Part shown: in pieces, positions 1-5,029 of the stretch
Layout of the letters: every line of letters begins with the position of its first letter
How positions within the stretch are numbered: position 1 is the first letter of the stretch
Source of the DNA: Candidatus Saccharimonadia bacterium
Lineage (GTDB): Bacteria > Patescibacteriota > Saccharimonadia > Saccharimonadales > Saccharimonadaceae
Assembly (NCBI GenBank): GCA_023257755.1
Contig: JALRBM010000115.1
Coordinates: 1 to 5,260, forward strand
Direction: 5' to 3'
Length of the DNA stretch: 5,260 bases
Notes under the pieces: generated by a model
The model's database searches: none
What the model saw: only the letters and a program-made list of their open reading frames with translations
What the model was told of the DNA's origin: nothing
Position numbers and translations under genes: made by a program

Positions 1-180
1 ATCGGTGGTGAAGGTCACAACCTCCAGGAACACGCTGTTGTGCTTGTTCGTGGTGGTCGTGTGCCGGATCTTCCAGGTGTGCGCTACCACATCGTTCGTG
101 GCGCCCTCGACCTTCAGGGCGTCGCCAAGCGCCAGCAGGGCCGTTCTAAGTACGGTGCTAAGAAGGAGGATAAGAAGTAA
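1..180 (+). CDS. rpsL: 30S ribosomal protein S12, C-terminal part (5' end outside the window)
   Basis: The first 59 codons in frame 1 read through to TAA and match the C-terminal half of bacterial S12, starting at IGGEGHNLQEH and including RGGRV, DLPGVRYHIVRG and the basic tail SKYGAKKEDKK. S12 lies at the 30S decoding centre and helps monitor codon-anticodon pairing. The aspartate that RimO methylthiolates in many bacteria is present in DLPG. The residue just before it, Lys87 in mature E. coli numbering, is proline here (codon 64-66). That lysine is a classic site of streptomycin-resistance mutations. The stop shares one base with the rpsG start, so the two genes are coupled. The start codon and the Lys42 region lie upstream of the window. 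Identification is very secure. Confidence 0.97.
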   Translation: MGGEGHNLQEHAVVLVRGGRVPDLPGVRYHIVRGALDLQGVAKRQQGRSKYGAKKEDKK

Positions 181-659
181 TGCCTCGTAAAGTAACCAAG
201 AAACTGCAGCGAACGCTAAAGCCGGACCGCAAATATCAGAGCGTTCTCGTGCAGCGCCTGATCAACAAGTCGATGCTCGATGGTAAGAAGTTAGTCGCCG
301 AGCGCGCCGTCTATAGCGCCCTTGAACAAGCGGCCAAAAAAGTCGGAAGCGAAGATCCGCTCGAGGTGTTTGAAAGGGCACTCAAGAACGTTTCTCCGAA
401 CTTTGAAGTGAAATCTCGCCGTGTCGGTGGTGCGAACTACCAGATTCCATTTCCGGTACAGGGCCACCGCCAGTTGCACTATGCGTTCAGCTGGCTCGTC
501 CAGTCGGCGCGCGCTCGATCCGGCATGTCGTATTCGCAGCGTCTTGCGCTGGAGATCGTTGACGCCTACAACGAAGCCGGTGCTGCCTTCAAGAAGAAGG
601 AAGACACACACAAGATGGCCGAGGCCAACCGTGCCTTCGCTCATTTCGCCCGCGGCTAG
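180..659 (+). CDS. rpsG: 30S ribosomal protein S7
   Basis: This complete 159-residue protein is close to the usual 156-residue length of bacterial S7, which nucleates assembly of the 30S head on the 16S 3' domain and lines the E site. The N-terminus is basic (MPRKVTKKL). Residues 75-91 contain the RRVGGANYQIP signature in the beta-hairpin that reaches toward the E-site tRNA and mRNA. The C-terminus MAEANRAFAHFARG is typical, being the S7 helix that binds 16S rRNA. The ATG is chosen because its A is also the last base of the rpsL TAA stop (TAATG) and because a strong Shine-Dalgarno AAGGAGGA (163-170), embedded in the last rpsL codons, sits 9 bases upstream. An intrinsic terminator follows 19 bases after the stop, so the rpsL-rpsG transcript appears to end here instead of continuing into fusA. 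Confidence 0.98.
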   Translation: MPRKVTKKLQRTLKPDRKYQSVLVQRLINKSMLDGKKLVAERAVYSALEQAAKKVGSEDPLEVFERALKNVSPNFEVKSRRVGGANYQIPFPVQGHRQLHYAFSWLVQSARARSGMSYSQRLALEIVDAYNEAGAAFKKKEDTHKMAEANRAFAHFARG

Positions 660-678
660 TTATAACTGCCTAAGGACA

Positions 679-708
679 AAAAGCCACTTCTGAAATGGAG
701 TGGTTTTT
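679..708 (+). terminator. intrinsic terminator of rpsL-rpsG
   Basis: A 12-base-pair hairpin has arms 679-690 and 697-708 (two G-U pairs) and a 6-base loop TGAAAT. The 3' arm ends in TTTTT. It lies 19 bases after the rpsG stop and just before a new promoter, as expected for a Rho-independent terminator. Confidence 0.85.
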
Positions 709-717
709 GCGTGCTAC

Positions 718-746
718 TTGCCAATGTTAACCATATCCGGTATAAC
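718..746 (+). promoter_or_regulatory. sigma-70-type promoter for the unknown gene
   Basis: A -35 box TTGCCA (718-723) is separated by exactly 17 bases from a -10 box TATAAC (741-746), directly downstream of the rpsG terminator. Predicted transcription start is near 753, about 30 bases before the GTG at 783. This also rules out the longer in-frame GTG at 711, which would lie upstream of the -35 box. Confidence 0.75.
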
Positions 747-765
747 AAAGTAAATGACTGCAAAA

Positions 766-776
766 AGAGGGAAGGA
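766..776 (+). promoter_or_regulatory. ribosome binding site deciding the GTG start at 783
   Basis: The purine-rich AGAGGGAAGGA ends 6 bases before GTG 783-785, a normal Shine-Dalgarno distance. No comparable site precedes the upstream in-frame GTG at 711. Confidence 0.7.
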
Positions 777-782
777 CTAAAA

Positions 783-1460
783 GTGACAGGGCGCGCTCTG
801 GAGGGAGGAGTGCGCTCATACGAAGGACTGCCGCCACTTGATGCCCGCATGTGGGACGTGACAACCCTAGGACGGATTGAAACCCCGCTTGATAGCAGGG
901 GTTTCGTTGATCTGGACGCTTTAGTGGAAGTAGGGCGTAAAACGGTGACGTCGGATTACCAGTGGGAGTCGCCCTTCAATGATGTCCACCATCTTCAGTG
1001 GCCGAGGCTCGCATACGCCGGTTCTGCCGAGACGGGTCTGGCATGGGATTTTCGTGAACTTGCGCGACGTAAGGCGTTCCTTCCTCGGCAATTCCATAAC
1101 TGGCTCCATTATATTACCCAGCCGCCTCCTGTTCCGGATGAAGAGTCGATGAGATTTGCCGTGCAGGCCGAACGGACGACGCGGGCGCTGGCGGCCACGG
1201 CACAATTGGCGGTGAGGCTAACGCGTAAAAAGTTTATTCCTGAGAAGCGATTAAGAGAGCGGCTCGAGCAAGAGTTTGATCATTATACGATGTATGTCGA
1301 AAATGCCCGGCTTGTGCCAGAGGAGTTTCAATTATTGAAGCTCGCCGATGTAGAGGTGGCTACGATTGAGGAAATGTTGGCCATGAACAAAAAGTTCGGT
1401 AAATGGGCACTCCATATTATACCGGTGCGACAAAGAGAGGTATTAGGGGTGGCGGCGTGA
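783..1460 (+). CDS. uncharacterised protein, 225 residues, histidine motifs
   Basis: I do not recognise this protein. It is soluble-looking, with no signal peptide or membrane segment. The middle carries a tryptophan- and histidine-rich patch: DVHHLQWPRLAY (residues 67-78) and LPRQFHNWLHYITQPPPVP (100-118), including an HNWLH H-x3-H motif and a proline run. Residues 120-175 are charged and probably helical (RLRERLEQEFDHYTMYVENA), followed by a Leu/Glu-rich helix at 180-205. These motifs look conserved, and the histidines could bind metal, but that is speculation. The GTG start is chosen from the Shine-Dalgarno and promoter positions. It is a single-gene unit inserted between rpsG and fusA, convergent with the SPFH gene, with no obvious link to translation. 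It ends in TGA. A frame this long with proper signals is very likely a real gene; function is unknown. Confidence 0.85.
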   Translation: MTGRALEGGVRSYEGLPPLDARMWDVTTLGRIETPLDSRGFVDLDALVEVGRKTVTSDYQWESPFNDVHHLQWPRLAYAGSAETGLAWDFRELARRKAFLPRQFHNWLHYITQPPPVPDEESMRFAVQAERTTRALAATAQLAVRLTRKKFIPEKRLRERLEQEFDHYTMYVENARLVPEEFQLLKLADVEVATIEEMLAMNKKFGKWALHIIPVRQREVLGVAA

Positions 1461-1469
1461 CGTGATCGA

Positions 1470-1492
1470 GCCCGCACCATGGTGGTGCGGGC
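1470..1492. terminator. GC-rich hairpin between convergent genes
   Basis: A perfect 9-base-pair stem (GCCCGCACC at 1470-1478, GGTGCGGGC at 1484-1492) closes a 5-base loop, 9 bases after the stop of the unknown gene. It could end transcription from both sides, but no T-run follows on either strand, so it is not a textbook intrinsic terminator. A weak 4-base-pair hairpin with six Ts (1546-1564) lies further on the + strand, but inside the end of the SPFH gene. The hairpin may instead belong with the adjoining T-box-like sequence. Confidence 0.5.
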
Positions 1493-1505
1493 GGGTGGCA
1501 CCGCG
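1493..1505 (+). other. orphan T-box-like motif
   Basis: GGGTGGCACCGCG matches 13 of the 14 positions of the conserved T-box riboswitch sequence AGGGTGGNACCGCG; only the leading A differs. It directly follows a strong hairpin, as T-box sequences often follow a stem. However, only 32 bases separate it from the upstream gene, so there is no room for a Stem I with a specifier loop. The downstream gene runs in the opposite direction and is not an aminoacyl-tRNA synthetase or amino acid gene, and no downstream CCC-rich strand to form the antiterminator is visible. It is either a relic of a T-box leader or a chance match. Confidence 0.35.
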
Positions 1506-1537
1506 GTCGGTTGACTGCAGTGTGAAAGCTCTGACGG

Positions 1538-2197
1538 TCAGTCATTGGCGATCGGCCATTTTTTGCTGCCGGCAATCGCCTTGGCGATCAGGGCCTGCGC
1601 GTTGGTGCGGACATCAGTCACCTCGATAACCGGTGATCTGAAGCCGAGCTCCGCTAGGGGTCTCGCGGCCGCTTCCGCAAACGCCTTTGTGATGCGTTCC
1701 CGGATGTCCGAGTCGTCTGAGTGCAACTCGTCCCTGTGTGCGTGCAGGATGGGACGAAGCAGACTCAGGCACAGGGCGATGGTCCGTCGCTCCAGTTCAT
1801 CGTTCTTGAAGTGGATATGATAGATCCCCTCCGGGTCGATGGACAGAGTGACAGTTACGTCCACGTCCGACACGTCGTACTCGCCAACCTGGATGTTGGT
1901 AGTCCCCAGGTTGTAGGTACGGTCGCGGATGCTGACACGGATAAGCGTGTCGATGAAGGGGAAGAGGCCGCGAATGCCTGCGCGGTAGACGGCGACCCTG
2001 GCTTCATTAGTCGCCTTATCCCGCTTCATAATCACTCGTCCGCGCCGCAGCTTCATGGCCATCTCATCCTGGTGGACTATCTTGACCGTCTTGAAGAAAA
2101 AGACGACCGCCAGCACCAACGCAATCACCCACAGGGCAATCGCATTCCAGGGACTCGGGAGACCTTTGACACTGTCATAGAGCTGACCAAACGGCAT
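1538..2197 (-). CDS. small membrane-anchored SPFH/band-7 (prohibitin/stomatin-like) protein
   Basis: The 219-residue protein starts with a short N-terminus, then one hydrophobic segment at about residues 18-35 (NAIALWVIALVLAVVFFF), then an SPFH-like domain. The domain opens with VKIVHQDEMAMKLRRGRVI, continues with FPFIDTLIRVSIRDRTYNLG and the beta strands VSDVDVTVTLSIDPEG, and ends near VIEVTDVRTNAQALIAKAIAG. Positive residues just after the membrane segment suggest the domain faces the cytoplasm. SPFH proteins form oligomeric membrane scaffolds that organise proteases or lipid domains. This one is shorter than typical stomatins or prohibitins and lacks an evident C-terminal coiled coil. ATG at 2195-2197 is preferred over the GTG nine bases upstream because the strong AAGGAGGT overlaps that GTG. 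It is monocistronic with its own promoter, divergent from fusA, and ends in TGA. Family call is fairly confident; specific role is unknown. Confidence 0.82.
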   Translation of the reverse strand: MPFGQLYDSVKGLPSPWNAIALWVIALVLAVVFFFKTVKIVHQDEMAMKLRRGRVIMKRDKATNEARVAVYRAGIRGLFPFIDTLIRVSIRDRTYNLGTTNIQVGEYDVSDVDVTVTLSIDPEGIYHIHFKNDELERRTIALCLSLLRPILHAHRDELHSDDSDIRERITKAFAEAAARPLAELGFRSPVIEVTDVRTNAQALIAKAIAGSKKWPIAND

Positions 2198-2204
2198 CGC
2201 GTAC

Positions 2205-2212
2205 ACCTCCTT
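2205..2212 (-). promoter_or_regulatory. ribosome binding site deciding the SPFH start
   Basis: On the minus strand AAGGAGGT ends 7 bases before ATG 2197-2195. Because its last bases overlap the upstream in-frame GTG (2206-2204), that GTG cannot be served by it, so the ATG is the likely start. Confidence 0.8.
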
Positions 2213-2242
2213 CCGAGGAGCGTATCCGTTTAATCCAGGTAT

Positions 2243-2271
2243 ATTGTACCACTTGCTAAACGGACTGACAA
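2243..2271 (-). promoter_or_regulatory. sigma-70-type promoter for the SPFH gene
   Basis: Read on the minus strand, -35 TTGTCA (2271-2266) and -10 TACAAT (2248-2243) are separated by exactly 17 bases. Predicted transcription start is near 2236, giving a leader of about 40 bases that includes the strong Shine-Dalgarno. Confidence 0.8.
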
Positions 2272-2326
2272 AGGTGTGTCATTGTAGTGGACATAAAGTA
2301 TTTAATATACTCTGTAACCTCTGGTT

Positions 2327-2359
2327 TTGGTAGAGGAAACCTGGTATAATTGCTACCAA
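2327..2359. repeat. inverted repeat flanking the fusA -10 box, candidate operator
   Basis: TTGGTAG (2327-2333) and its perfect reverse complement CTACCAA (2353-2359) are centred at 2343, on the extended -10 element of the fusA promoter. The position would suit a repressor site, or a 5' transcript element if another promoter is used. A 7-base match could also arise by chance. Confidence 0.4.
2342..2350 (+). promoter_or_regulatory. extended -10 promoter of fusA
   Basis: TGGTATAAT (2342-2350) is a consensus extended -10 element; the sequence 17 bases upstream (TGGTTT, 2322-2327) is a poor -35, which fits an extended -10 promoter. Transcription would start near 2357, about 50 bases before the ATG. 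A weaker alternative is TTGTAG (2282-2287) with TATACT (2306-2311), spaced by 18 bases. Confidence 0.75.
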
Positions 2360-2408
2360 GCGCTATTTTTTATGGCAAAAAATATTAGAGTAAAGGAAAT
2401 TTTCTTTC

Positions 2409-4499
2409 ATGGCACAAAAAAACGTACCGCTCCAGCGATTCCGAAACATCGGTATTATTGCGCACATCGACGCAGGTAAGACAACGACAACCGAAGGTAT
2501 CTTGTACCGAACAGGCATCAACCACAAGATTGGTGAGGTTCGTGGTGAAGGGGATGGCGCTACGACTGACTGGATGGCACAGGAGAAAGAGCGTGGTATC
2601 ACGATTACCTCCGCTGCCGTGACCGCTTTCTGGAAGGATCACAAGATCAACATTATCGACACGCCGGGCCACATCGACTTTACCGCCGAGGTCGAGCGTT
2701 CACTTCGTGTACTCGACGGTGCGGTGACTGTATTTGACGGTAAGATGGGTGTTGAACCTCAGAGTGAGACCGTTTGGCGACAGGCGAACAAGTACGGTGT
2801 GCCACGTATTTGTTTTGTTAACAAGATCAACCAGACCGGCGGTGACTTCTACAAATCACTTGAAAGCATTCACAAGCGTCTTTCAAAGCACGCGCTGCCC
2901 ATCCACCTGCCTATCGGGTTTGAGAAGGAAATTAATGGTGTTGTCGACCTCGTTGACATGAAAGCCTACACCTACAACGATTACACCGATAAAGCGCTTG
3001 TACCAGGTGAGATTCCTGCTGACATGCTTGAGAAGGCCAAGCACGCCCGTAGCCTTCTTGTTGAAGCGGCTGTCGAAGCTGATGACGAACTGTTTGAACG
3101 CTTCCTCGATAAGGGCGAAGAGTCAATTACTATTGATGAGCTAAAGGCCGCACTGCGTAAGCGTGTTCTTGCCGGTGACTTCTTCCTTGTCACTGGTGGT
3201 GATGGCCGTGGTGTCATCGTCGAGAAGGTTCTTGATCTTGTTGTCGACTACCTCCCAAGCCCACTTGATGTTAGTTCGATCTGGGGTACAAACCCAAAGA
3301 CTGGTGATGAAATTGAGCGCAAGCCTGCTGATAGCGAGCCGCTTGCTGGTCTTGCCTTTAAGATTGCAACCGATCCATTTGTTGGTAAGTTGATCTTCGT
3401 TCGAGTTTACAGCGGAAAGCTAACCGCTGGTAGTTATGTTCTTAACACGACCACTGGTGAAAAAGAACGCGTTGGTCGTATCGTTCGTATGCACGCCGAC
3501 AAGCGTGAAGATATCGATATGATTGGTGCTGGTGACATCGCAGCTGTCGTAGGCCTTAAGGGAACATTTACCGGCCACACTCTTGCTGATCCTGCCAATC
3601 CAATTACGCTTGAAAGCATCTCATTCCCAGAACCTCCCGTGTCGATTGCCGTTGAACCAAAGACGAAAGCCGATCAAGAAAAGATGGGGATCGCTCTTCA
3701 GCGCCTTGCCGAAGAAGACCCAACTTTCCGAGTTCACACTGATGAAGAAACAGCCCAGACGATTATGTCTGGAATGGGTGAGCTTCACCTCGATATCCTT
3801 ATCGATCGCATGAAGCGCGAATTCAACGTTGAGGCAAACGTTGGTGAGCCTCAGGTCGCCTTCCGTGAATCGATCAAAGGAACCTCAGAAGTACAGGGTA
3901 AGCACGCTAAGCAATCTGGTGGACGCGGCCAATACGGTGACGTTTGGATTCGTTTTGAACCAAACGAGCCAGGAAAAGGCTTCGAATTCATCGACCAAAT
4001 TAAAGGTGGCGTGGTTCCGCAGGAATACCGAAAGCCCGTCGAGCAGGGTGTTAAAGAAACGCTTGACGGCGGTGTTATTGCTGGCTATCCAGTCGTTGAC
4101 GTTAAAGCGACGCTTTACGATGGTAGCTATCACGACGTCGACTCAAGCGAGCTTGCCTTTAAGCTTGCTGGTAGCCTAGCGACACGCGAAGGCGTAAAGC
4201 AAGCGAAGCCGATTCTTCTCGAGCCTGTTATGAAGGTGGAAGTAACGACCGCCGAGGAATTCATGGGCGATGTGATCGGCGACCTCAACTCGCGTCGCGG
4301 CCGCATTGACTCGATGGAAGATCTTCCTGGCGGCGCAAAGCTTATCCGCGCTTTCGTGCCTCTTGCAAGCATGTTTGGCTACACTAACGACCTACGCTCG
4401 ATGAGCCAAGGCCGTGCAGCTAGCACGATGGAACTGGCGCAGTACGAAGAAGTACCGCCAAATGTTGCCCAGGAGATCATTGAGAAACGCTCTAAGTAA
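2409..4499 (+). CDS. fusA: elongation factor G, with altered G4 and G5 motifs
   Basis: The 696-residue protein has the normal EF-G length and layout. It is the GTPase that drives translocation of tRNA and mRNA on the ribosome. In the G domain, G1 is AHIDAGKT (18-25), G2 is RGITI with Thr65, and G3 is DTPGH (84-88) with the catalytic His88. G4 reads NKIN (138-141) where NKxD is expected, and the G5 region reads VTGGDGRGV (261-269) where most EF-G have a GSA-type motif. Switch I appears two residues longer than in E. coli (GEVRGEGDGATTDWM). Domain II begins near PLAGLAFKIATDPFVGK. Domain IV has GGRGQYGDVWIRFEP and the tip loop GSYHDVDSSELAFKLA. Domain V ends FGYTNDLRSMSQGRAASTMELAQYEEVP. Shine-Dalgarno AAAGGA (2392-2397) lies 11 bases before ATG. 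The gene has its own promoter, separate from rpsL-rpsG, and a hairpin follows. The reading frame is intact, so it should be the functional EF-G. Confidence 0.98.
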   Translation: MAQKNVPLQRFRNIGIIAHIDAGKTTTTEGILYRTGINHKIGEVRGEGDGATTDWMAQEKERGITITSAAVTAFWKDHKINIIDTPGHIDFTAEVERSLRVLDGAVTVFDGKMGVEPQSETVWRQANKYGVPRICFVNKINQTGGDFYKSLESIHKRLSKHALPIHLPIGFEKEINGVVDLVDMKAYTYNDYTDKALVPGEIPADMLEKAKHARSLLVEAAVEADDELFERFLDKGEESITIDELKAALRKRVLAGDFFLVTGGDGRGVIVEKVLDLVVDYLPSPLDVSSIWGTNPKTGDEIERKPADSEPLAGLAFKIATDPFVGKLIFVRVYSGKLTAGSYVLNTTTGEKERVGRIVRMHADKREDIDMIGAGDIAAVVGLKGTFTGHTLADPANPITLESISFPEPPVSIAVEPKTKADQEKMGIALQRLAEEDPTFRVHTDEETAQTIMSGMGELHLDILIDRMKREFNVEANVGEPQVAFRESIKGTSEVQGKHAKQSGGRGQYGDVWIRFEPNEPGKGFEFIDQIKGGVVPQEYRKPVEQGVKETLDGGVIAGYPVVDVKATLYDGSYHDVDSSELAFKLAGSLATREGVKQAKPILLEPVMKVEVTTAEEFMGDVIGDLNSRRGRIDSMEDLPGGAKLIRAFVPLASMFGYTNDLRSMSQGRAASTMELAQYEEVPPNVAQEIIEKRSK

Positions 4500-4512
4500 C
4501 TCAAAGAAACAA

Positions 4513-4543
4513 CTAAGACGACGCCGCGAAGGTGTCGTTTTAG
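4513..4543 (+). terminator. terminator-like hairpin after fusA
   Basis: Arms 4513-4525 and 4531-4543 form a 13-base-pair stem with two G-U pairs and a 5-base loop GCGAA. The 3' arm contains TTTT (4538-4541). It lies 13 bases after the fusA stop. The T-run is short, so termination may be partial. Confidence 0.7.
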
Positions 4544-4562
4544 TATGTATATGATAGGTATA

Positions 4563-4591
4563 TTGCAGGTAAATGCTTCACAAGGTAGAAT
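4563..4591 (+). promoter_or_regulatory. promoter for the DUF378 gene
   Basis: -35 TTGCAG (4563-4568), exactly 17 bases, then -10 TAGAAT (4586-4591). It lies just after the fusA hairpin; predicted start is near 4598, giving a leader of about 27 bases. Confidence 0.65.
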
Positions 4592-4624
4592 GAGGGCACA
4601 AATAGTAACGATAGGAGGAAAGTA

Positions 4625-4834
4625 ATGAAAGTACTGTACGATATCGCATTGGTACTGGTTCTCATAGGCGGGCTTAACTGGGGGCTGGTTGGTTTCTTCG
4701 ACTACAACCTTGTTGACATGCTATTTGGGGAAGGATCGGCCGTATCACGCGTGGTTTACGCACTTGTCGGTCTCTCTGCTGTATTTGTTATCATTGAAAA
4801 GATGATGACAATGTCAAAAGCTCCCGCTAAGTAG
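4625..4834 (+). CDS. DUF378 family small membrane protein
   Basis: The 69-residue protein has two membrane segments, at about residues 5-25 and 41-58, joined by the loop DYNLVDMLFGEGSAVSRV. The motif GGLNWGLVG (15-23), the following YNLVD, and SRVVYALVGLSA are hallmarks of DUF378 (a widespread two-helix bacterial family, often annotated YuzA-like). Function is unknown. The C-terminus is short and basic (EKMMTMSKAPAK). Start is ATG with Shine-Dalgarno AGGAGG (4613-4618) at 6 bases. It sits between fusA and tuf, where many bacteria have no gene or only ribosomal genes, but has its own promoter and strong terminator, so it is probably an independent unit and not functionally tied to translation. 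Confidence 0.93.
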   Translation: MKVLYDIALVLVLIGGLNWGLVGFFDYNLVDMLFGEGSAVSRVVYALVGLSAVFVIIEKMMTMSKAPAK

Positions 4835-4856
4835 CCCAGGAAACGACCAGTTCATC

Positions 4857-4890
4857 AAATTATACCGCTCTTTCCGGGCGGTATAATTTT
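4857..4890 (+). terminator. intrinsic terminator of the DUF378 gene
   Basis: A perfect 12-base-pair stem (4857-4868 with 4878-4889) with a 9-base loop; the inner stem is GC-rich (CCGC/GCGG) and the 3' arm ends in AATTTT. It starts 22 bases after the stop. The symmetric A/T-rich base means it could also work on the minus strand, although no minus-strand gene is present. Confidence 0.88.
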
Positions 4891-4925
4891 GTCGTCGCAA
4901 TTTAATCGCAAATCATCGAATATCC

Positions 4926-4954
4926 TTTACGAAGTGACCACAAGGCTGTATAAT
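4926..4954 (+). promoter_or_regulatory. promoter of tuf
   Basis: -35-like TTTACG (4926-4931), a 17-base spacer, and consensus -10 TATAAT (4949-4954) preceded by TG one base too close to count as a standard extended -10. Transcription would start near 4961, giving a leader of about 69 bases. A second TATAAT at 5001-5006 has no well-spaced -35. Confidence 0.75.
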
Positions 4955-5029
4955 TATCCTCATACGTCGCGGAGTCTTTATTTGAGATTGCGCGCGAAAA
5001 TATAATTTCAAGAGGAGATAAAATCCCAA

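Noticed and set aside
291..644. Minus-strand open frame opposite rpsG
   Set aside because: It lies antisense to a conserved ribosomal protein gene and has no recognisable domain, so it is a shadow frame.
711..782. N-terminal extension of the unknown gene from GTG at 711
   Set aside because: It would begin upstream of a well-spaced promoter (718-746) and has no Shine-Dalgarno; GTG 783 has one at 6 bases.
1546..1564. Hairpin with six Ts as an intrinsic terminator
   Set aside because: The stem has only 4 base pairs, and the Ts are the antisense of two Lys codons in the SPFH gene, so coincidence is likely.
2198..2206. GTG start three codons upstream for the SPFH gene
   Set aside because: The AAGGAGGT ribosome binding site overlaps this GTG, while it is ideally spaced for the ATG at 2197.
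1721..2233. Long + strand open frame antisense to the SPFH gene
   Set aside because: It is the shadow of the SPFH gene; it has no recognisable protein features and the minus-strand frame has family motifs, promoter and ribosome binding site.
5001..5006. Second TATAAT before tuf as a promoter
   Set aside because: The nearest TTGAGA (4982-4987) is only 13 bases upstream, and transcription would start almost at the ribosome binding site. The TATAAT at 4949 is better placed.
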